This document shows, piece after piece, positions 44,545 through 54,680 of a stretch of 64,000 nucleotides of DNA (positions are counted from its first letter, which is position 1; each line of letters begins with the position of its first letter). Both the position numbers and the translations under genes were made by a program. Source of the DNA: Microcyclospora pomicola (taxonomy: Eukaryota > Ascomycota > Dothideomycetes > Capnodiales); the NCBI GenBank assembly GCA_002786065.1, contig NHNY01000014.1, forward strand, positions 310,001 through 374,000. The letters run 5' to 3'. Below the pieces are notes generated by a model. It was not told where the DNA came from. It searched no databases and worked only from the letters and a program-made list of their open reading frames with translations.

Positions 44545-45441
44545 GCATGAATTTGACCGCCAGAGTATCGATGAAAATCAGCAGTCATTGTCTGGAACTC
44601 CGAACGTACAACAAAACTGGAGGGTCTCAGATGTTTCGAAAGTCCATGGTAGAAATCGCTATGGCATCCAAGTATGTGGAGAAGCGGTCAACCTCTTCTT
44701 AACGGCAGACTCCAAAGACGAGTGAATGTGTATTGGTCCAGCGACAACTTCCACCAGCGGCCAGGTGCAGTCGCATCTATGGACACGAGAAAGTGTGGTC
44801 TCGTCGGTTCGGGCCGTTGCATTGCACTCTATTCCGCTTCAACATGAGCTGGAGAAGCATCTGCTTCCATAGGCGAAAACATTTCTCAAGTGAAGAGGAG
44901 GACTTCCAATGGTAAGCTGATCTCGTGGATGTTGGAATTAGTAGCATACAGGGTCCTCGCAGAGATTGAATGCCATGTCATACATTGACGGAGTTGCGAT
45001 GTAACACTGCGGGGACAAGTAACATTGTTCTAGAAGAATGAAATGCTTCTAGATTCAGCGGATCATTAGTAGTATACCGCGCAAAGGTGACTGAAGGAGA
45101 ATAAGCCTGGACAAGCACAACTTCTCCATCCGTATCCTGTTGCCTGAGAATAAGCGTACATACACATGGATATTCGACAAGGCATTGATATTGTATCCGG
45201 TGTGACGATGCATAAAAGATATGTGCAATAGTGCATGGCCAATCCGAGGCACATGACAACCTGCAGATACAGCCATCAGCCTCGGCTAAGCCTCCACATA
45301 TTAGTTACGCCAGGTCAGCGCGCTACTTCTCATACTTCATACCTCTCCGCATTCCCCACAGTCTTCCCCAGCTTCCATCAACGCTTTTGCAGAAAGATTC
45401 CCAAGGACTCAGAAGCATTATTCTAGAGCAGCTCAGTGATC
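44545..45441. promoter_or_regulatory. Shared upstream region of FOL1 and nitronate monooxygenase genes
   Basis: About 0.9 kb head-to-head. A 62-codon frame immediately upstream of FOL1 is not supported. The nitronate monooxygenase side has a C/T-rich leader from about 45330. No defined site. Confidence 0.4.
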
Positions 45442-46728
45442 ATGGCCGCCCCTCGTAAGTCTGCCTGCTCTTCACGAGGCATCCTTCGGCCTCGCCGGGA
45501 CACATTCGCAGCCTGCTAATGTCATGTGAAACAGAGCAAATCCGGACGGTGACGACCGATCTTCTCAAGATCAACCACCCTATCATGCTTGCCGGTATGA
45601 ACGTCGCCGCTGGCCCTAAGCTCGCCGCTGCCGTCTCCAACGCCGGAGGTATTGGTGTGATTGGTGGTGTTGGATACACCCCGGACATGCTGCGCGAGCA
45701 GATCGCCGAGTTGAAGGGTTTCCTCACAGACAAGAACGCACCTTTCGGTGTGGATCTTTTGTTGCCCCAGGTTGGTGGTAGTGCACGAAAGACGAAGTAA
45801 GCGCTCGGTATCAGGGTTTTCATACAGTACCAGATTGCTGACGACATTAAAACAGCTACGACTACACCAAAGGCAAGCTCGACGAGCTCGTCACCATCAT
45901 CATTGACTCCGGTGCACGACTCTTCGTTTCTGCTGTCGGCGTGCCTCCCAAGCACGTGGTCGACCGCCTCCACAAGGCCGGCATCCTCTACATGAACATG
46001 ATCGGACACCCAAAGCACGTCGCCAAGTGCCTCGAGCTCGGTGTTGACATGATCTGCGCCCAAGGTGGTGAGGGAGGTGGACACACTGGAGATGTCCCAA
46101 CCACGATCCTGATCCCCACGGTCGCAGCTCTGTGCAAGGGCAAGAAGTCTCCCATGACTGGCCAGCCTGTGCAGGTCATTGCTGCCGGTGGACTCTTCAA
46201 CGGCCAATCTTTGGCCGCCGCGCTCGCACTTGGTGCCAGCGCCGTGTGGATCGGCACGCGCTTCGTGCTTTCCGAGGAAGCTGGTGCACCGAAGGCTCAC
46301 CAAGAAGCCGTCCGAACATGTGAGTCTCATCAGTCCCTGGACGCAGATGTTCTTGAGTCGATGAACATATTCTAACACGATTTCCCACAGCCGGCTTCGA
46401 TGACAACGTCCGCACAATTATCTTCACCGGCCGACCGCTGCGCGTGCGCAACAACCCATACATCAACAACTGGGAGGTCAACCGCCAGAACGAGATCAAG
46501 GAGCTCACAGGCAAGGGCGTCATCCCGGTGGAGCACGACTTCGAGAAGCTCGGCGACGACATCGATGATGACACCATGGACCAGGCACGGCCGTTCTTGA
46601 TGGGCAAGGCCGCCGCCGTGACGAACGAGAGGAAGAGCGCCAAGGCTATTATCGATGAGATGGTCGACGGTGCTGTGGAAGCCATCAGCGCGAGCAGTAG
46701 CGCAGTGATTGGAAAGAGCAAGTTGTAG
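45442..46728 (+). CDS. Nitronate monooxygenase (2-nitropropane dioxygenase family), 358 aa
   Basis: FMN-dependent TIM-barrel enzyme that oxidises alkyl nitronates such as propionate 3-nitronate, probably detoxifying. Exons 45442-45454, 45535-45796, 45856-46319 and 46391-46728, with introns of 80, 59 and 71 bp. The first exon is only 13 bases (MAAP plus one base). Family signatures: INHPIMLAGMNVAAGPKLAA at the N-terminus, AGGIGVIGGVGY, CAQGGEGGGHTGDV for the phosphate/active-site loop with the catalytic-type His, AAGGLFNGQSLAAALALGA and VWIGTRFV. Length agrees with fungal class enzymes (about 360-380). No signal peptide; likely cytosolic or mitochondrial. Confidence 0.92.
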
Positions 46729-47417
46729 ATTAGGAATGTGGAGGCTTGATATGCTTCTTTATGTAATGTAGCATTTCATACGACCTTTGCCCAAGTAATG
46801 ATTCGTCTATGACTACCTCGACAATTTGGCCTAGTAACATCTCTAGCATGACACGCGACGCGCCACCAAGACTGCTCGGCTTTACCGCCAGCATCGTGTC
46901 CTAGAGCCTTGATCTCAGGCTATCATTGCTATATGCAAGATTAGCGCTTGCGCAAGGAAGCTGAGAACACACCGCCCTACCGAACTTGAATTGGACCTGT
47001 GTCTTTCACCAGCTCCACTTCATCCACCTTGAACCTCCGCCCTTCCACTTCGCAGCAAAACACAGCTCTGGGACGAGCCTACCGATCGGAGAGGTCCTGT
47101 TCATTGTGCGCCAGCCACCGTCGATGTTGTGCTCGGACATATTCGGGGTATGCACGAGCACCACTATGTGCCCAGTGATGGGAGTGTAATCGTCCGCCCA
47201 AGGTCGAGGTCAGACCATAGCGGCATTCCATGATGGTGCTGCACACTCGCAGCGCGCAATGCATGAGGTATCCCCGACATCATCCAGCCGTCCTTCTCCA
47301 GAAGTCATGAAGATTCCGGTTGGCATGCACATGCGTCGCTCCAAGCATCCCCGCTCTCCCATACCAAAGCGTCCAGCTCATCGCACCGCTATCATAGCCC
47401 TCTCTATCCCAACTTCT
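46729..47417. other. Intergenic after nitronate monooxygenase gene
   Basis: 689 bases between convergent genes. Short frames only; nothing recognised. Confidence 0.45.
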
Positions 47418-47618
47418 TCACGACTCCCGATCGCGCACACTGATGCTCGGCAGCGCCGCACGCAGCTTCTGCTTGTCCTGCTCCGTGGGCGTGAGGCCCC
47501 AGGCTTCCTCGGCGCGGTCGGAGACGTACAGGCCAACGGCGGCCCACGCGATGACCCCGCCGCCGAGCATCATGCGTGTGCGGGGCGGGAGGGCGAGGTA
47601 GGAGGTCCAGAGGGACAT
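47418..47618 (-). CDS. Small single-pass membrane protein, unknown function, 66 aa
   Basis: A complete ATG-to-stop frame with protein-like composition. A short basic lead (LPPRTRM) is followed by one hydrophobic helix (MLGGGVIAWAAVGLYVS, about residues 16-32) and a charged C-terminal tail beginning DRAEEAWGLTPTEQDKQ. The layout suggests a tail facing the cytosol or the mitochondrial intermembrane space. I recall similar short proteins with the same order of parts in other ascomycetes, but cannot confirm a family here. No intron needed. Could be a small subunit or assembly factor of a membrane complex; this is inference only. Confidence 0.6.
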   Translation of the reverse strand: MSLWTSYLALPPRTRMMLGGGVIAWAAVGLYVSDRAEEAWGLTPTEQDKQKLRAALPSISVRDRES

Positions 47619-48027
47619 TTTGCTATGCAGTTCAAGGGTAGTGAGGGGATGCGCGGGCGACTCGCTGATGGGGTTGGGGATATGCTGGATGGCGAGAAGT
47701 GTAAAGTTGGTTGTCTTCCAGAAGGGAGATCGTTTCTATTGTGAGCGGACCAATGGAGCTTCTACAAACGGCTGTTCGTAAAGGCTGGGTTGTTGCATAG
47801 AAAGATGTGTTGTAAGGCTATAAGATGATAGCAGCTGCTGGAAAGCCCGCAGTGGTAATTCTAGCTATATGACGCCTGCGGTTACCAAATTTTAATTCCG
47901 CACTCACCCTCATGTAGGTTCTGCAGGACATCTTCACCTAGCGATCTCACTGTAGCATAGGCGATTGTTGAACAAGCCAAAAGTAAGCTCAACCCATCGT
48001 CGAGGACGCATAGTCAGCAAAACAATC
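47619..48027. other. Intergenic between small membrane protein gene and tRNA-Pro
   Basis: 409 bases. Includes a TTTT run on the minus strand just after the tRNA 3' end (plus-strand AAAA near 48020), a likely RNA polymerase III terminator. Nothing else seen. Confidence 0.5.
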
Positions 48028-48129
48028 GGGTCCGACCAAGATTCGAACTCGGGGCCTGTCACATTTCAGAGACAACAGAAGTTGCCGGGGTATCCCGAAG
48101 CGACAATCATACCACTAGACCATCGGACC
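48028..48129 (-). tRNA. tRNA-Pro (anticodon CGG) with a 30-nt intron
   Basis: The cloverleaf can be folded by eye. The acceptor stem GGTCCGA pairs with TCGGACC and the discriminator is C, as in eukaryotic tRNA-Pro. The D-arm includes TGGTCTAGTGGTATGA (A box). The anticodon stem GTCGC pairs with GTGAC with one G-T pair, and the loop reads TTCGGG before the intron. The T-arm includes GAGTTCGAATC (B box). The intron occupies 48064-48093, one base after the anticodon, the canonical place. The mature length is 72 nt before CCA addition. Intron bases CCCCG can pair with CGGG of the anticodon loop, as expected for recognition by the tRNA splicing endonuclease. A T-run terminator follows. Confidence 0.93.
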
Positions 48130-48419
48130 AGATTAGGAGGTCTGAAATTTGAGGATATATATGATCCCATTGATCAATGGCCAGCGCGGACAGGCTCAAA
48201 ACTTTGATCTGACGGCAGGCATGAGTGTTCTCTCAGCATTGCGGTACGCCACATTCATGTCTGTTAGAGCTATGTGTAGACCGATCTTCAAGATCAGGAG
48301 GCAACACGCTCAACTAGGCTGTTTACAATTCGTAGCTCGGATGTTTCTTAGCAGCTCAGCGAAAGTATGTGAGGAACATTCTCACTCCTGTCTCTACCTC
48401 AAAAGGTATCCTTAAGGCT

Positions 48420-49532
48420 CTATATCACGAAATCCCAGATGACCAGAAACGAACAGAATGCCGCCGTGCCCCAGAACAATGCCTGTGCTGTGCTTTTCCG
48501 CTCGCTCGCCCTCTTCAACTCCTTGTTGCCACGACCTAGATTCTCCTCGGTGTTGTAGCTCTCCTGCTCCATCTGTGAGATTTGCTGCCCTTGCACTTCC
48601 AGGTTCGCAATCAACGTGTTCTGCAATTGCGAAATTTCCAGGATCGACTTTTCGGCCGTGGAGATAGCATCGAGTTGGTCCTCGTAGTGGCGCAACATCT
48701 CGTCGTTCTCCAAAGCTAATGTCTGCATCTGCTCTTGGCTGAGCTGCGGGGATTCCTGGTCTGTCATGGTAGCATTGTTCGTACCAGGAATCCAAGACTG
48801 TGTTGATGCTGTTTCCTCTGCACCACTCGCATACGGTATATTGCCGACCATCCTCGACTTGTAAAGCACGGACTTGCTTTTCTCCACTTCGCGACCGAGC
48901 CGCACCTCCATCATCTCGCTTTGTAGCCTGCCAGCACCCTCGAGCTGCTTCTGCAGATACATGATCACGGCTTCTCTTTGTGTCACAATCGTGTTCCTGG
49001 CTGCATCCTCGATCGCCTCATCAGGAGACTGGGGTGTTGCAAGATCGGAACCAGCAGCCCATCGTCCGAGTCTTCCTAGCCCAGATCCTGCTCTCGAAGC
49101 TTGCGCGATTTTCGAGGCAGTCTCATGACGAAGAGTCTCGGCTTGCTTAATGGTCGAGATTCTTGCATTCAGTTCCCGGAGAAGTGACTTAGACTCCGCA
49201 TCAATGGCGTCTCGCTCAGGATTTGTAAGGACTCGATCACGAGAAGCTTCATGGTGTTGGCCAGGCGCTTGGCGTCTTCGCGGTGGTTGGGCCGTAGAGA
49301 GGTAAGCAGGACGAATGGAACGTAGTTGTTGAGTGAGGTCTGAGATGCGCGCGTTCTGGAGGATGTGTTAGGTGTTGGCTGAAGTCGCCGCACCATGAAC
49401 GTTCAGACGTACGATACTATACGCCTCTTGCAGAAAGCTGTTCAACGTGTCCACACTGAAAGCATGCTGCTCCACGACTTTCGCGCCCTTCTCCTGGAGT
49501 ATGCCATTGATCTGCGGTGTGATGTCGGTCAT
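48420..49532 (-). CDS. UFE1: ER Q-SNARE, UFE1/syntaxin-18 type, 351 aa
   Basis: Target-membrane SNARE of the ER, working with Sec20, Use1 and Sec22 in fusion of retrograde Golgi vesicles. Exons 49532-49413 and 49355-48420; the 57-bp intron has a CTAAC branch and a TCCAG acceptor, phase 0. The N-terminal part opens with MTDITPQINGILQEKG and has helical bundles around residues 30-200. The SNARE motif lies at about 265-325 with LENDEMLRHYEDQLDAI and the central glutamine within SQLQNTLIANLEVQGQQI. A C-terminal anchor (ALFWGTAAFCSFLVIWDFVI) ends the protein, giving the tail-anchored form expected of Ufe1. Divergent from the Qdr-type transporter gene. Confidence 0.9.
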
Positions 49533-50009
49533 GGTCCGATCTGTGTCCTAGGAGTGTTCCGAAAACCGACGTCTGGGATTAACGCATCTCGCGCTGAAAC
49601 TTGGCCGAAGAGACCGTTATCGGCTTGACAAACACGATAGACCGAATCACATAGCAGCACAATTGAATGCGCGCCCGGCCCGCACCTTAAAATCGACTTC
49701 GTAGAGAGCTCGTCACCGGGTAATCGGCACTCTGATGCTGTGGTGGCGCAATACCAAACATACATTGCAGGCCTTTCTGGTATATGCGGATGTAGCATTT
49801 CCGCCTTGCGATACCGCTGTACAGTGGGACAAGATGTCACGCCAATCATGAAGTTGTAAGTAAGCTGTTTGCAGCAGCTCCGTCTCGACTACTGGATCAT
49901 ATATCAAGATCTTGTATCACTTCTCTTCTCTGGTTTCGCTCGAAGTAACCAGGCTTGCAGAAGAACCTGCCCAGGCTGTGAAAGAATAGTCCAGAGCTTT
50001 GTCATCATC
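49533..50009. promoter_or_regulatory. Shared upstream region of UFE1 and Qdr-type transporter genes
   Basis: 477-bp head-to-head interval; the frame in front of the transporter start stays open but lacks family similarity. No defined site. Confidence 0.4.
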
Positions 50010-51758
50010 ATGGAGCACGCAGTCGCGGCAAGTGGTACATTGGAAGAAACGGTACCAGCTCAGGAAAAGGGTATGGAGAAGGAAAAGATCGAGGACGGGT
50101 CAGCCTCAGCATCTTCCAGAAGGAGCTCGTCGTCCGCAGATCGTGTTCGAGTAGCTGGCCACGACGGGAAACACAGCAAAGTCGAATCTCAGGACGATGC
50201 ACGAAATCTAGAAGCTTTAACCACGACAGAGACGAACACAGCACCATGGTCGGTCTTCACTATACAACAAAAGCGGATTATAGTCTTCCTGGTAGCTATA
50301 GCAGGCTTCTTCTCTCCACTGTCGGCCAACATCTATTTTCCGGCGCTCAACACGTTAGCTGCAGAGTTCAATGTCACCTCCTCGGTCATCAATCTGACCC
50401 TCACGAGCTACATGATCTTTCAAGGACTGGCCCCGACTATCTTTGGAGATCTCAGCGACATGGCCGGACGTCGTCCTGCATATATCATCGGGTTCGCAAT
50501 CTACATTGGCGCTTGTGTCGGAATAGCATGTTGCAACTCATACGCTGCACTACTTGTACTTCGCTGTTTGCAGTCTACGGGATCTTCTGGCACTATCGCA
50601 CTTGGATCAGGCGTTGTAGCAGACATTGCAACATCCGCCGAAAGAGGAATATGGATGGGCTGGGCTACGTCTGGGCCTATGGTCGCTCCAGCAATAGCAC
50701 CAGTACTGGGCGGTATATTCGCACAATTTCTTGGCTGGAGATGGATCTTCTGGTTCTTGGTGATCCTGGCCGGAGCGTTCATGATTCCGCTTCTCACGGT
50801 ATTCCCAGAGACTGGCCGCAATGTGGTGGGTAATGGTTCCATCACTCCACGAGGCTGGAACATGAGTCTCATGAACTATCTGTCGGTGCGTCAAGCTCGA
50901 CAGCAACAGAAATCCACAGCTGCGAGTGACGACACTCTCGCACGTACAGCTTCACATCAGACACTTCAAACCCGTCGTCCCTTTCGCATTCCCAATCCAT
51001 TGCACACTCTGACCGTCATTCTGGAGAAAGACGTCGGGCTGCTGCTGTTCTACAACTCACTGGTGTACTGCGCATTCTACGATGTTATGGCATCATTCCC
51101 GTCCCTGCTCGCCGAGATCTACGATTACAATTCCTTACAGATTGGATTATGCTTTCTTCCTTACGGCGTCGGTTGTATGCTTGCACCTTACTGCATTGGC
51201 CACGTGATGGACTGGAACTTCAGACGGACAGCAGCCAAGATCAATTACACAATCCGCAAGGGGCGCGCCAACGATCTGCGTAACTTTCCGATCGAGCAGG
51301 CGCGCATTCAGGTCGCTTTCCCATTGATTAGCGTTGGCGCCGCCACGCTGCTGGCTTATGGCTGGACACTAACCACAACTCCCACGCCGCTGCCGGCTCT
51401 GCTCGTGCTTCAGTTCATCATTGGGCTGACGCTGACAGGTGCGTTCAATTCAATGTCAGTGATGCTGGTCGATCTGTATCCGCTTAGTCCTGCAACCGCC
51501 ACAGCTGCCAACAATCTAGTACGGTGCCTGATGGGCGCTGGGGCCACCGCTGTTATCGAATACATGATCGCTAGTATGGGGCGTGGTTGGTGCTTCACAT
51601 TCATTGCAGGCGTGGTCGCGCTCTTCAGTCCAAGCTTGTACGTGCTACAACGGTGGGGCCCACAATGGCGTGAGCAACGACGGGTACGCGTGGAAAAGGA
51701 AATAGCACGCAAGGAGGCCGTTCCGGAGGAAAACGAGAAATCGAAGCAGTTACGATGA
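50010..51758 (+). CDS. MFS drug:H+ antiporter, DHA1/Qdr type, 582 aa
   Basis: Probable plasma-membrane proton antiporter exporting drugs or polyamine-like compounds. Intronless. Start at MEHAVAASG; the frame is open 47 codons upstream, but that part is unlike the family. The long polar N-terminal tail (~90 residues) holds phosphorylatable Ser-rich text. The 12-helix core begins KRIIVFLVAIAGFFSPLSAN followed by IYFPAL, a signature of the DHA1 Qdr/Flr group. Loop motif A is GDLSDMAGRRPAY and motif C-like sequence is GWATSGPMVAPAIAPVLGG. A long central loop (about 325-380) is Ser/Gln-rich. The second half includes FNSMSVMLVDLYPLSPATAT and RCLMGAGATAVIEYM, conserved in Qdr/Dtr transporters. The C-terminal tail is highly charged. 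Confidence 0.92.
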   Translation: MEHAVAASGTLEETVPAQEKGMEKEKIEDGSASASSRRSSSSADRVRVAGHDGKHSKVESQDDARNLEALTTTETNTAPWSVFTIQQKRIIVFLVAIAGFFSPLSANIYFPALNTLAAEFNVTSSVINLTLTSYMIFQGLAPTIFGDLSDMAGRRPAYIIGFAIYIGACVGIACCNSYAALLVLRCLQSTGSSGTIALGSGVVADIATSAERGIWMGWATSGPMVAPAIAPVLGGIFAQFLGWRWIFWFLVILAGAFMIPLLTVFPETGRNVVGNGSITPRGWNMSLMNYLSVRQARQQQKSTAASDDTLARTASHQTLQTRRPFRIPNPLHTLTVILEKDVGLLLFYNSLVYCAFYDVMASFPSLLAEIYDYNSLQIGLCFLPYGVGCMLAPYCIGHVMDWNFRRTAAKINYTIRKGRANDLRNFPIEQARIQVAFPLISVGAATLLAYGWTLTTTPTPLPALLVLQFIIGLTLTGAFNSMSVMLVDLYPLSPATATAANNLVRCLMGAGATAVIEYMIASMGRGWCFTFIAGVVALFSPSLYVLQRWGPQWREQRRVRVEKEIARKEAVPEENEKSKQLR

Positions 51759-52286
51759 ATACGCTTTCTTCAGCTTGATGTAAACTGTATCAACGAATAC
51801 ATGATTGAATGACCTGGACTCTTCAGCGAGCATACATTATAGGTGTAGTGTACTAGGTGCCAGTATCACGTCCTCTGTTGGGGAGAGTTTTCCAACTTGT
51901 GACCCAAAACTTTGAACTCAAGCATTCTCGTGTAGAGGCAGAGTCATCTTTGATATGTCGATCATGAATATCGGTGCTTGATGCTGCAATGCGAGTCACG
52001 TTCTGTGTGTAGATAGCAGATAAGTCACGGGCCCACGGGTCACATGTGATTGGCTGTCAGCAGACAGATCTGCCCATGTGGTTACGTCCGATATGACTCG
52101 CTGATCTGATGCTCCTCCGAACGACCCCCGGGCTCACCATCCCCCTCCACTCCACTCCACCTGTTCTCTTGTTCCTGCTTGTGCGTTCATTGCTATTGTG
52201 TCTCGTTGGCATATGTTCCCTTCGTGATCATTGGAATATCTGCTTTCTGTCTTGAGCATCATCTGCATTGATCGTTGGCCTCCAGC
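51759..52286. promoter_or_regulatory. Intergenic upstream of R3H gene
   Basis: 528 bases between tandem genes: transporter 3' UTR, then R3H promoter with a CCACTCCACTCCACC pyrimidine-rich patch near 52147-52161. Nothing else recognised. Confidence 0.45.
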
Positions 52287-53351
52287 ATGTCGTTCCCATT
52301 CACCCCTCCCCCGAAGCCCGCCGCTTCCATTGAGCGCGTCGAGGCGTGGACCGTGGAACAAGCAGCAGACGTTCTAGCTGCTACTTCGCTCGCTTCGCCA
52401 TCTTCTCGCAACCTTCGCGGGACGTCGGTCACCATTGACATCCCTCTCGACGACCACGAACTCCCTCTCGCGCATCCGAGCACGTCGCCACCTCGACTAC
52501 ACAAGTCCGAAGCCGTGCACACCGTCTACAAGCGTCGCGAGCTCGTCCGAAGAGACAGTCTGAAACGGCGCGATGCGCTCCTCAAGGGCAAAGAGGGCAG
52601 CCGTCGTCGACAGCGATGGGAGAATGATCGCTTGTTGAACAACCCCTATGCTCAGCCACCACTACCAGCAGACTGGGAGGTACGTCCGACGTACCCGCGC
52701 CAGAGTGTGCCGTACTTCCTCGCTCCGTTGTGGGACGCCGAATACGCACGCACGACCTCTGAGCGGAAGAAGCGCGCCGACGCCGCGAAAGCTCCGGCGA
52801 GCAAAGAGGAAGCCGAGGTGCAGAAGGTGACGCAAGAGCTTCGCGCGAAGCTCAAGAAGTCCCGTGGCGCGAAGGGTCTGCTGCAAGACCTGGAGACGGA
52901 AGTGCGTGGCTTCGTGCAGCAGTGGGACGAGAAGAAGCAACAGCTGGAGCGCGAGGGGCTAGTAGATACGACGGACAGCGAGGATGAGGAGATCGTCTTC
53001 GTCGGACGTGATGGCGCGACCAGCGATGAGCGGAGACAGGAGCGTGCCGACGAGGCGCTCGAGAAGGATAAGCTCATCTTCGAGAGTCTCGTCGACGATC
53101 ACGGCGCAGCGTTTGGGTATGTCTTAGTGCTAGCATATGCGCATTTGGCTTTGCTGAGCTTTGCTGACCTCTGTTGCAGGCGTTACCTGGTCCATTCTAT
53201 TGCTACTTACTATGGCTTGCAGACATGGTCGATCACGACTGGTAATCCGGCGCGAAGAGAGGCGTATGTTGGTCTCCCGCTGGATCCGCGAACTCGTCGA
53301 CCTAGCCTGGCCAGGAGTGAGCTGCCACGGCCGCTGTGGGCTGTTGTGTAA
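52287..53351 (+). CDS. R3H-associated domain and R3H domain protein, 333 aa
   Basis: Predicted single-stranded nucleic-acid-binding protein; function not established in fungi. Exons 52287-53116 and 53180-53351. The 63-bp intron (GTATGT...TTGCAG) is a multiple of three and has no stop, so the gene also reads through as one frame. The spliced form joins DDHGAAFG to RYLVHSIATYYGL. Residues ~85-180 resemble the R3H-associated N-terminal domain (YKRRELVRRDSLKRRDALLKG, then NNPYAQPPLPADWEV, PYFLAPLWDAEYA). An acidic/basic coiled region follows. The C-terminal R3H domain holds the Arg-x3-His pair in RYLVH and TTGNPARREAYVGL. The retained intron would insert 21 mostly hydrophobic residues. Confidence 0.85.
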   Translation: MSFPFTPPPKPAASIERVEAWTVEQAADVLAATSLASPSSRNLRGTSVTIDIPLDDHELPLAHPSTSPPRLHKSEAVHTVYKRRELVRRDSLKRRDALLKGKEGSRRRQRWENDRLLNNPYAQPPLPADWEVRPTYPRQSVPYFLAPLWDAEYARTTSERKKRADAAKAPASKEEAEVQKVTQELRAKLKKSRGAKGLLQDLETEVRGFVQQWDEKKQQLEREGLVDTTDSEDEEIVFVGRDGATSDERRQERADEALEKDKLIFESLVDDHGAAFGYVLVLAYAHLALLSFADLCCRRYLVHSIATYYGLQTWSITTGNPARREAYVGLPLDPRTRRPSLARSELPRPLWAVV

Positions 53352-53750
53352 TTCTGTCGGGTTATGTTGATCGTCATTTCTGAAACATCTAAATGCGCAT
53401 GATGATTGACGTTTTATTCTGCTGTACAAGCCACTATGCTGGATTTGTACGTCTACACTTTTACAGATACATCAATTTCAAGTTTCAGAATCTACACTAA
53501 GGGCCGACTATTGGCACTTTCATATCATGTGCTCGAAATGAGCTGTGCACACCTGGATTGTTCTCATGGAGTGAGAGGTCAATAATGAACTTGATTCCAG
53601 TTCATTCAGGCTGTATGCTCTTTCCTGGGGAAGGGAGGTTTGAACATCGTGCTTTTTATGTGCAATCATAGGGACGAGTGGCCTGGCCGCTAGCATTCTT
53701 GCCTCGCTACCTCTAGCAACCCCAAATCCTGGTTTGCACGTTCCTCCTGA
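53352..53750. other. Intergenic, convergent R3H and dehydrogenase genes
   Basis: 399 bases of presumed 3' UTRs. Nothing recognised. Confidence 0.45.
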
Positions 53751-54680
53751 TCACTCATTTTCGAACTTCAGTCCGTTCTCCTTCCTCACCGCACCATATA
53801 TACTTGCAATGTCGCCCCGATCCTCCATATGCTCCACCACCTGCGAAAGATGCTGGTCCGCCACCTCCAACGCCTTCATCGTCGCGCCGGCCTTCTCCGC
53901 CAGTGCCCGCGCATGCCCGGCGTCCTTCCTCGCCAGCTTCGCCGTGAACAGCGGCTCCTCGCGCTTGTAGTAGTCGCCTTCGAGCATCCGCTTCGAGTAC
54001 GCCACGTACGGGCCCGGGAACATGACCTCGAGGAACTGGTGCAGGTTCTCGGTGCCGAGTCCGGACTTCTCGGCCAACACATGCCCTTCCGAGATGGTCT
54101 CGACCATCGACAGGATGAACGTGTTGCCCACGATCTTCAGCCGGGTGGCGTTGCCGTGCGCTTGATCCGGGAAATCGATCTCGGCGCGGCCCATGACGCC
54201 TTTACAGAATGGCCGGACGCGATCGACCGCGGCGGCGGCTCCGGCGAGGACGCAGACGAGCTGTCCCGCGTCGGCCATGGCTGGGGCACCGAAGACGGGA
54301 CACGCGACAAACGCCGCGCCTGCGGCTTCGATCTGCGAGGCCAGCTTGTTGGTCGTATCCGGATGCACGGTGCTGCAGTCGACGAACAGCTTGTTGTCCT
54401 TGATCGCGGGGGACTCCAGTGCGGTGGCGATAGTCTGCTCGATCGCGGCGTCGTCGCCGACACAGGTGAAGATGATGTCGGCATTGGCCACTGCGTCGGC
54501 GATCGAGGTCGTGACTTTGACTTTGTCGGTGGGCAGAGTGGCGGCGAGCTTCTCGGCGCGAGCGGCGGTGCGGTTGTAGATGAGAAGAGGCGCGGTGTAC
54601 TCGCCCTTCTCGACCAGGTTCTTCACCATGCCGCGTCCCATGTTGCCCAGTCCGATCCAGGCAAGACGTGGTGGGGCCAT
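53751..54680 (-). CDS. NAD-binding beta-hydroxyacid dehydrogenase (3-hydroxyisobutyrate dehydrogenase-like), 309 aa
   Basis: Oxidoreductase of the 6-phosphogluconate/3-hydroxyisobutyrate dehydrogenase superfamily. Intronless, ATG at 54680. The dinucleotide-binding motif GLGNMGRGM starts at residue 9. The substrate loop DCSTVHPDTT and the helix containing RLKIVGNTFILSMVETISEG, with the catalytic-type Lys and Asn, are both present. PVFGAPAMADAGQL is the group's conserved segment. Length and order agree with beta-hydroxyacid dehydrogenases (about 290-310). Lacks an obvious mitochondrial presequence, so it may act on another short hydroxyacid in the cytosol. Divergent from CYS4. Confidence 0.9.
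   Translation of the reverse strand: MAPPRLAWIGLGNMGRGMVKNLVEKGEYTAPLLIYNRTAARAEKLAATLPTDKVKVTTSIADAVANADIIFTCVGDDAAIEQTIATALESPAIKDNKLFVDCSTVHPDTTNKLASQIEAAGAAFVACPVFGAPAMADAGQLVCVLAGAAAAVDRVRPFCKGVMGRAEIDFPDQAHGNATRLKIVGNTFILSMVETISEGHVLAEKSGLGTENLHQFLEVMFPGPYVAYSKRMLEGDYYKREEPLFTAKLARKDAGHARALAEKAGATMKALEVADQHLSQVVEHMEDRGDIASIYGAVRKENGLKFENE

Noticed and set aside
44545-44612. Minus-strand text reading DTLAVKFMHDHED upstream of FOL1, resembling the start of a FolB repeat
   Set aside because: It is in a different frame, with a stop close upstream and no acceptor site that would make it an exon; treated as coincidence, though relevant to the FOL1 finding.
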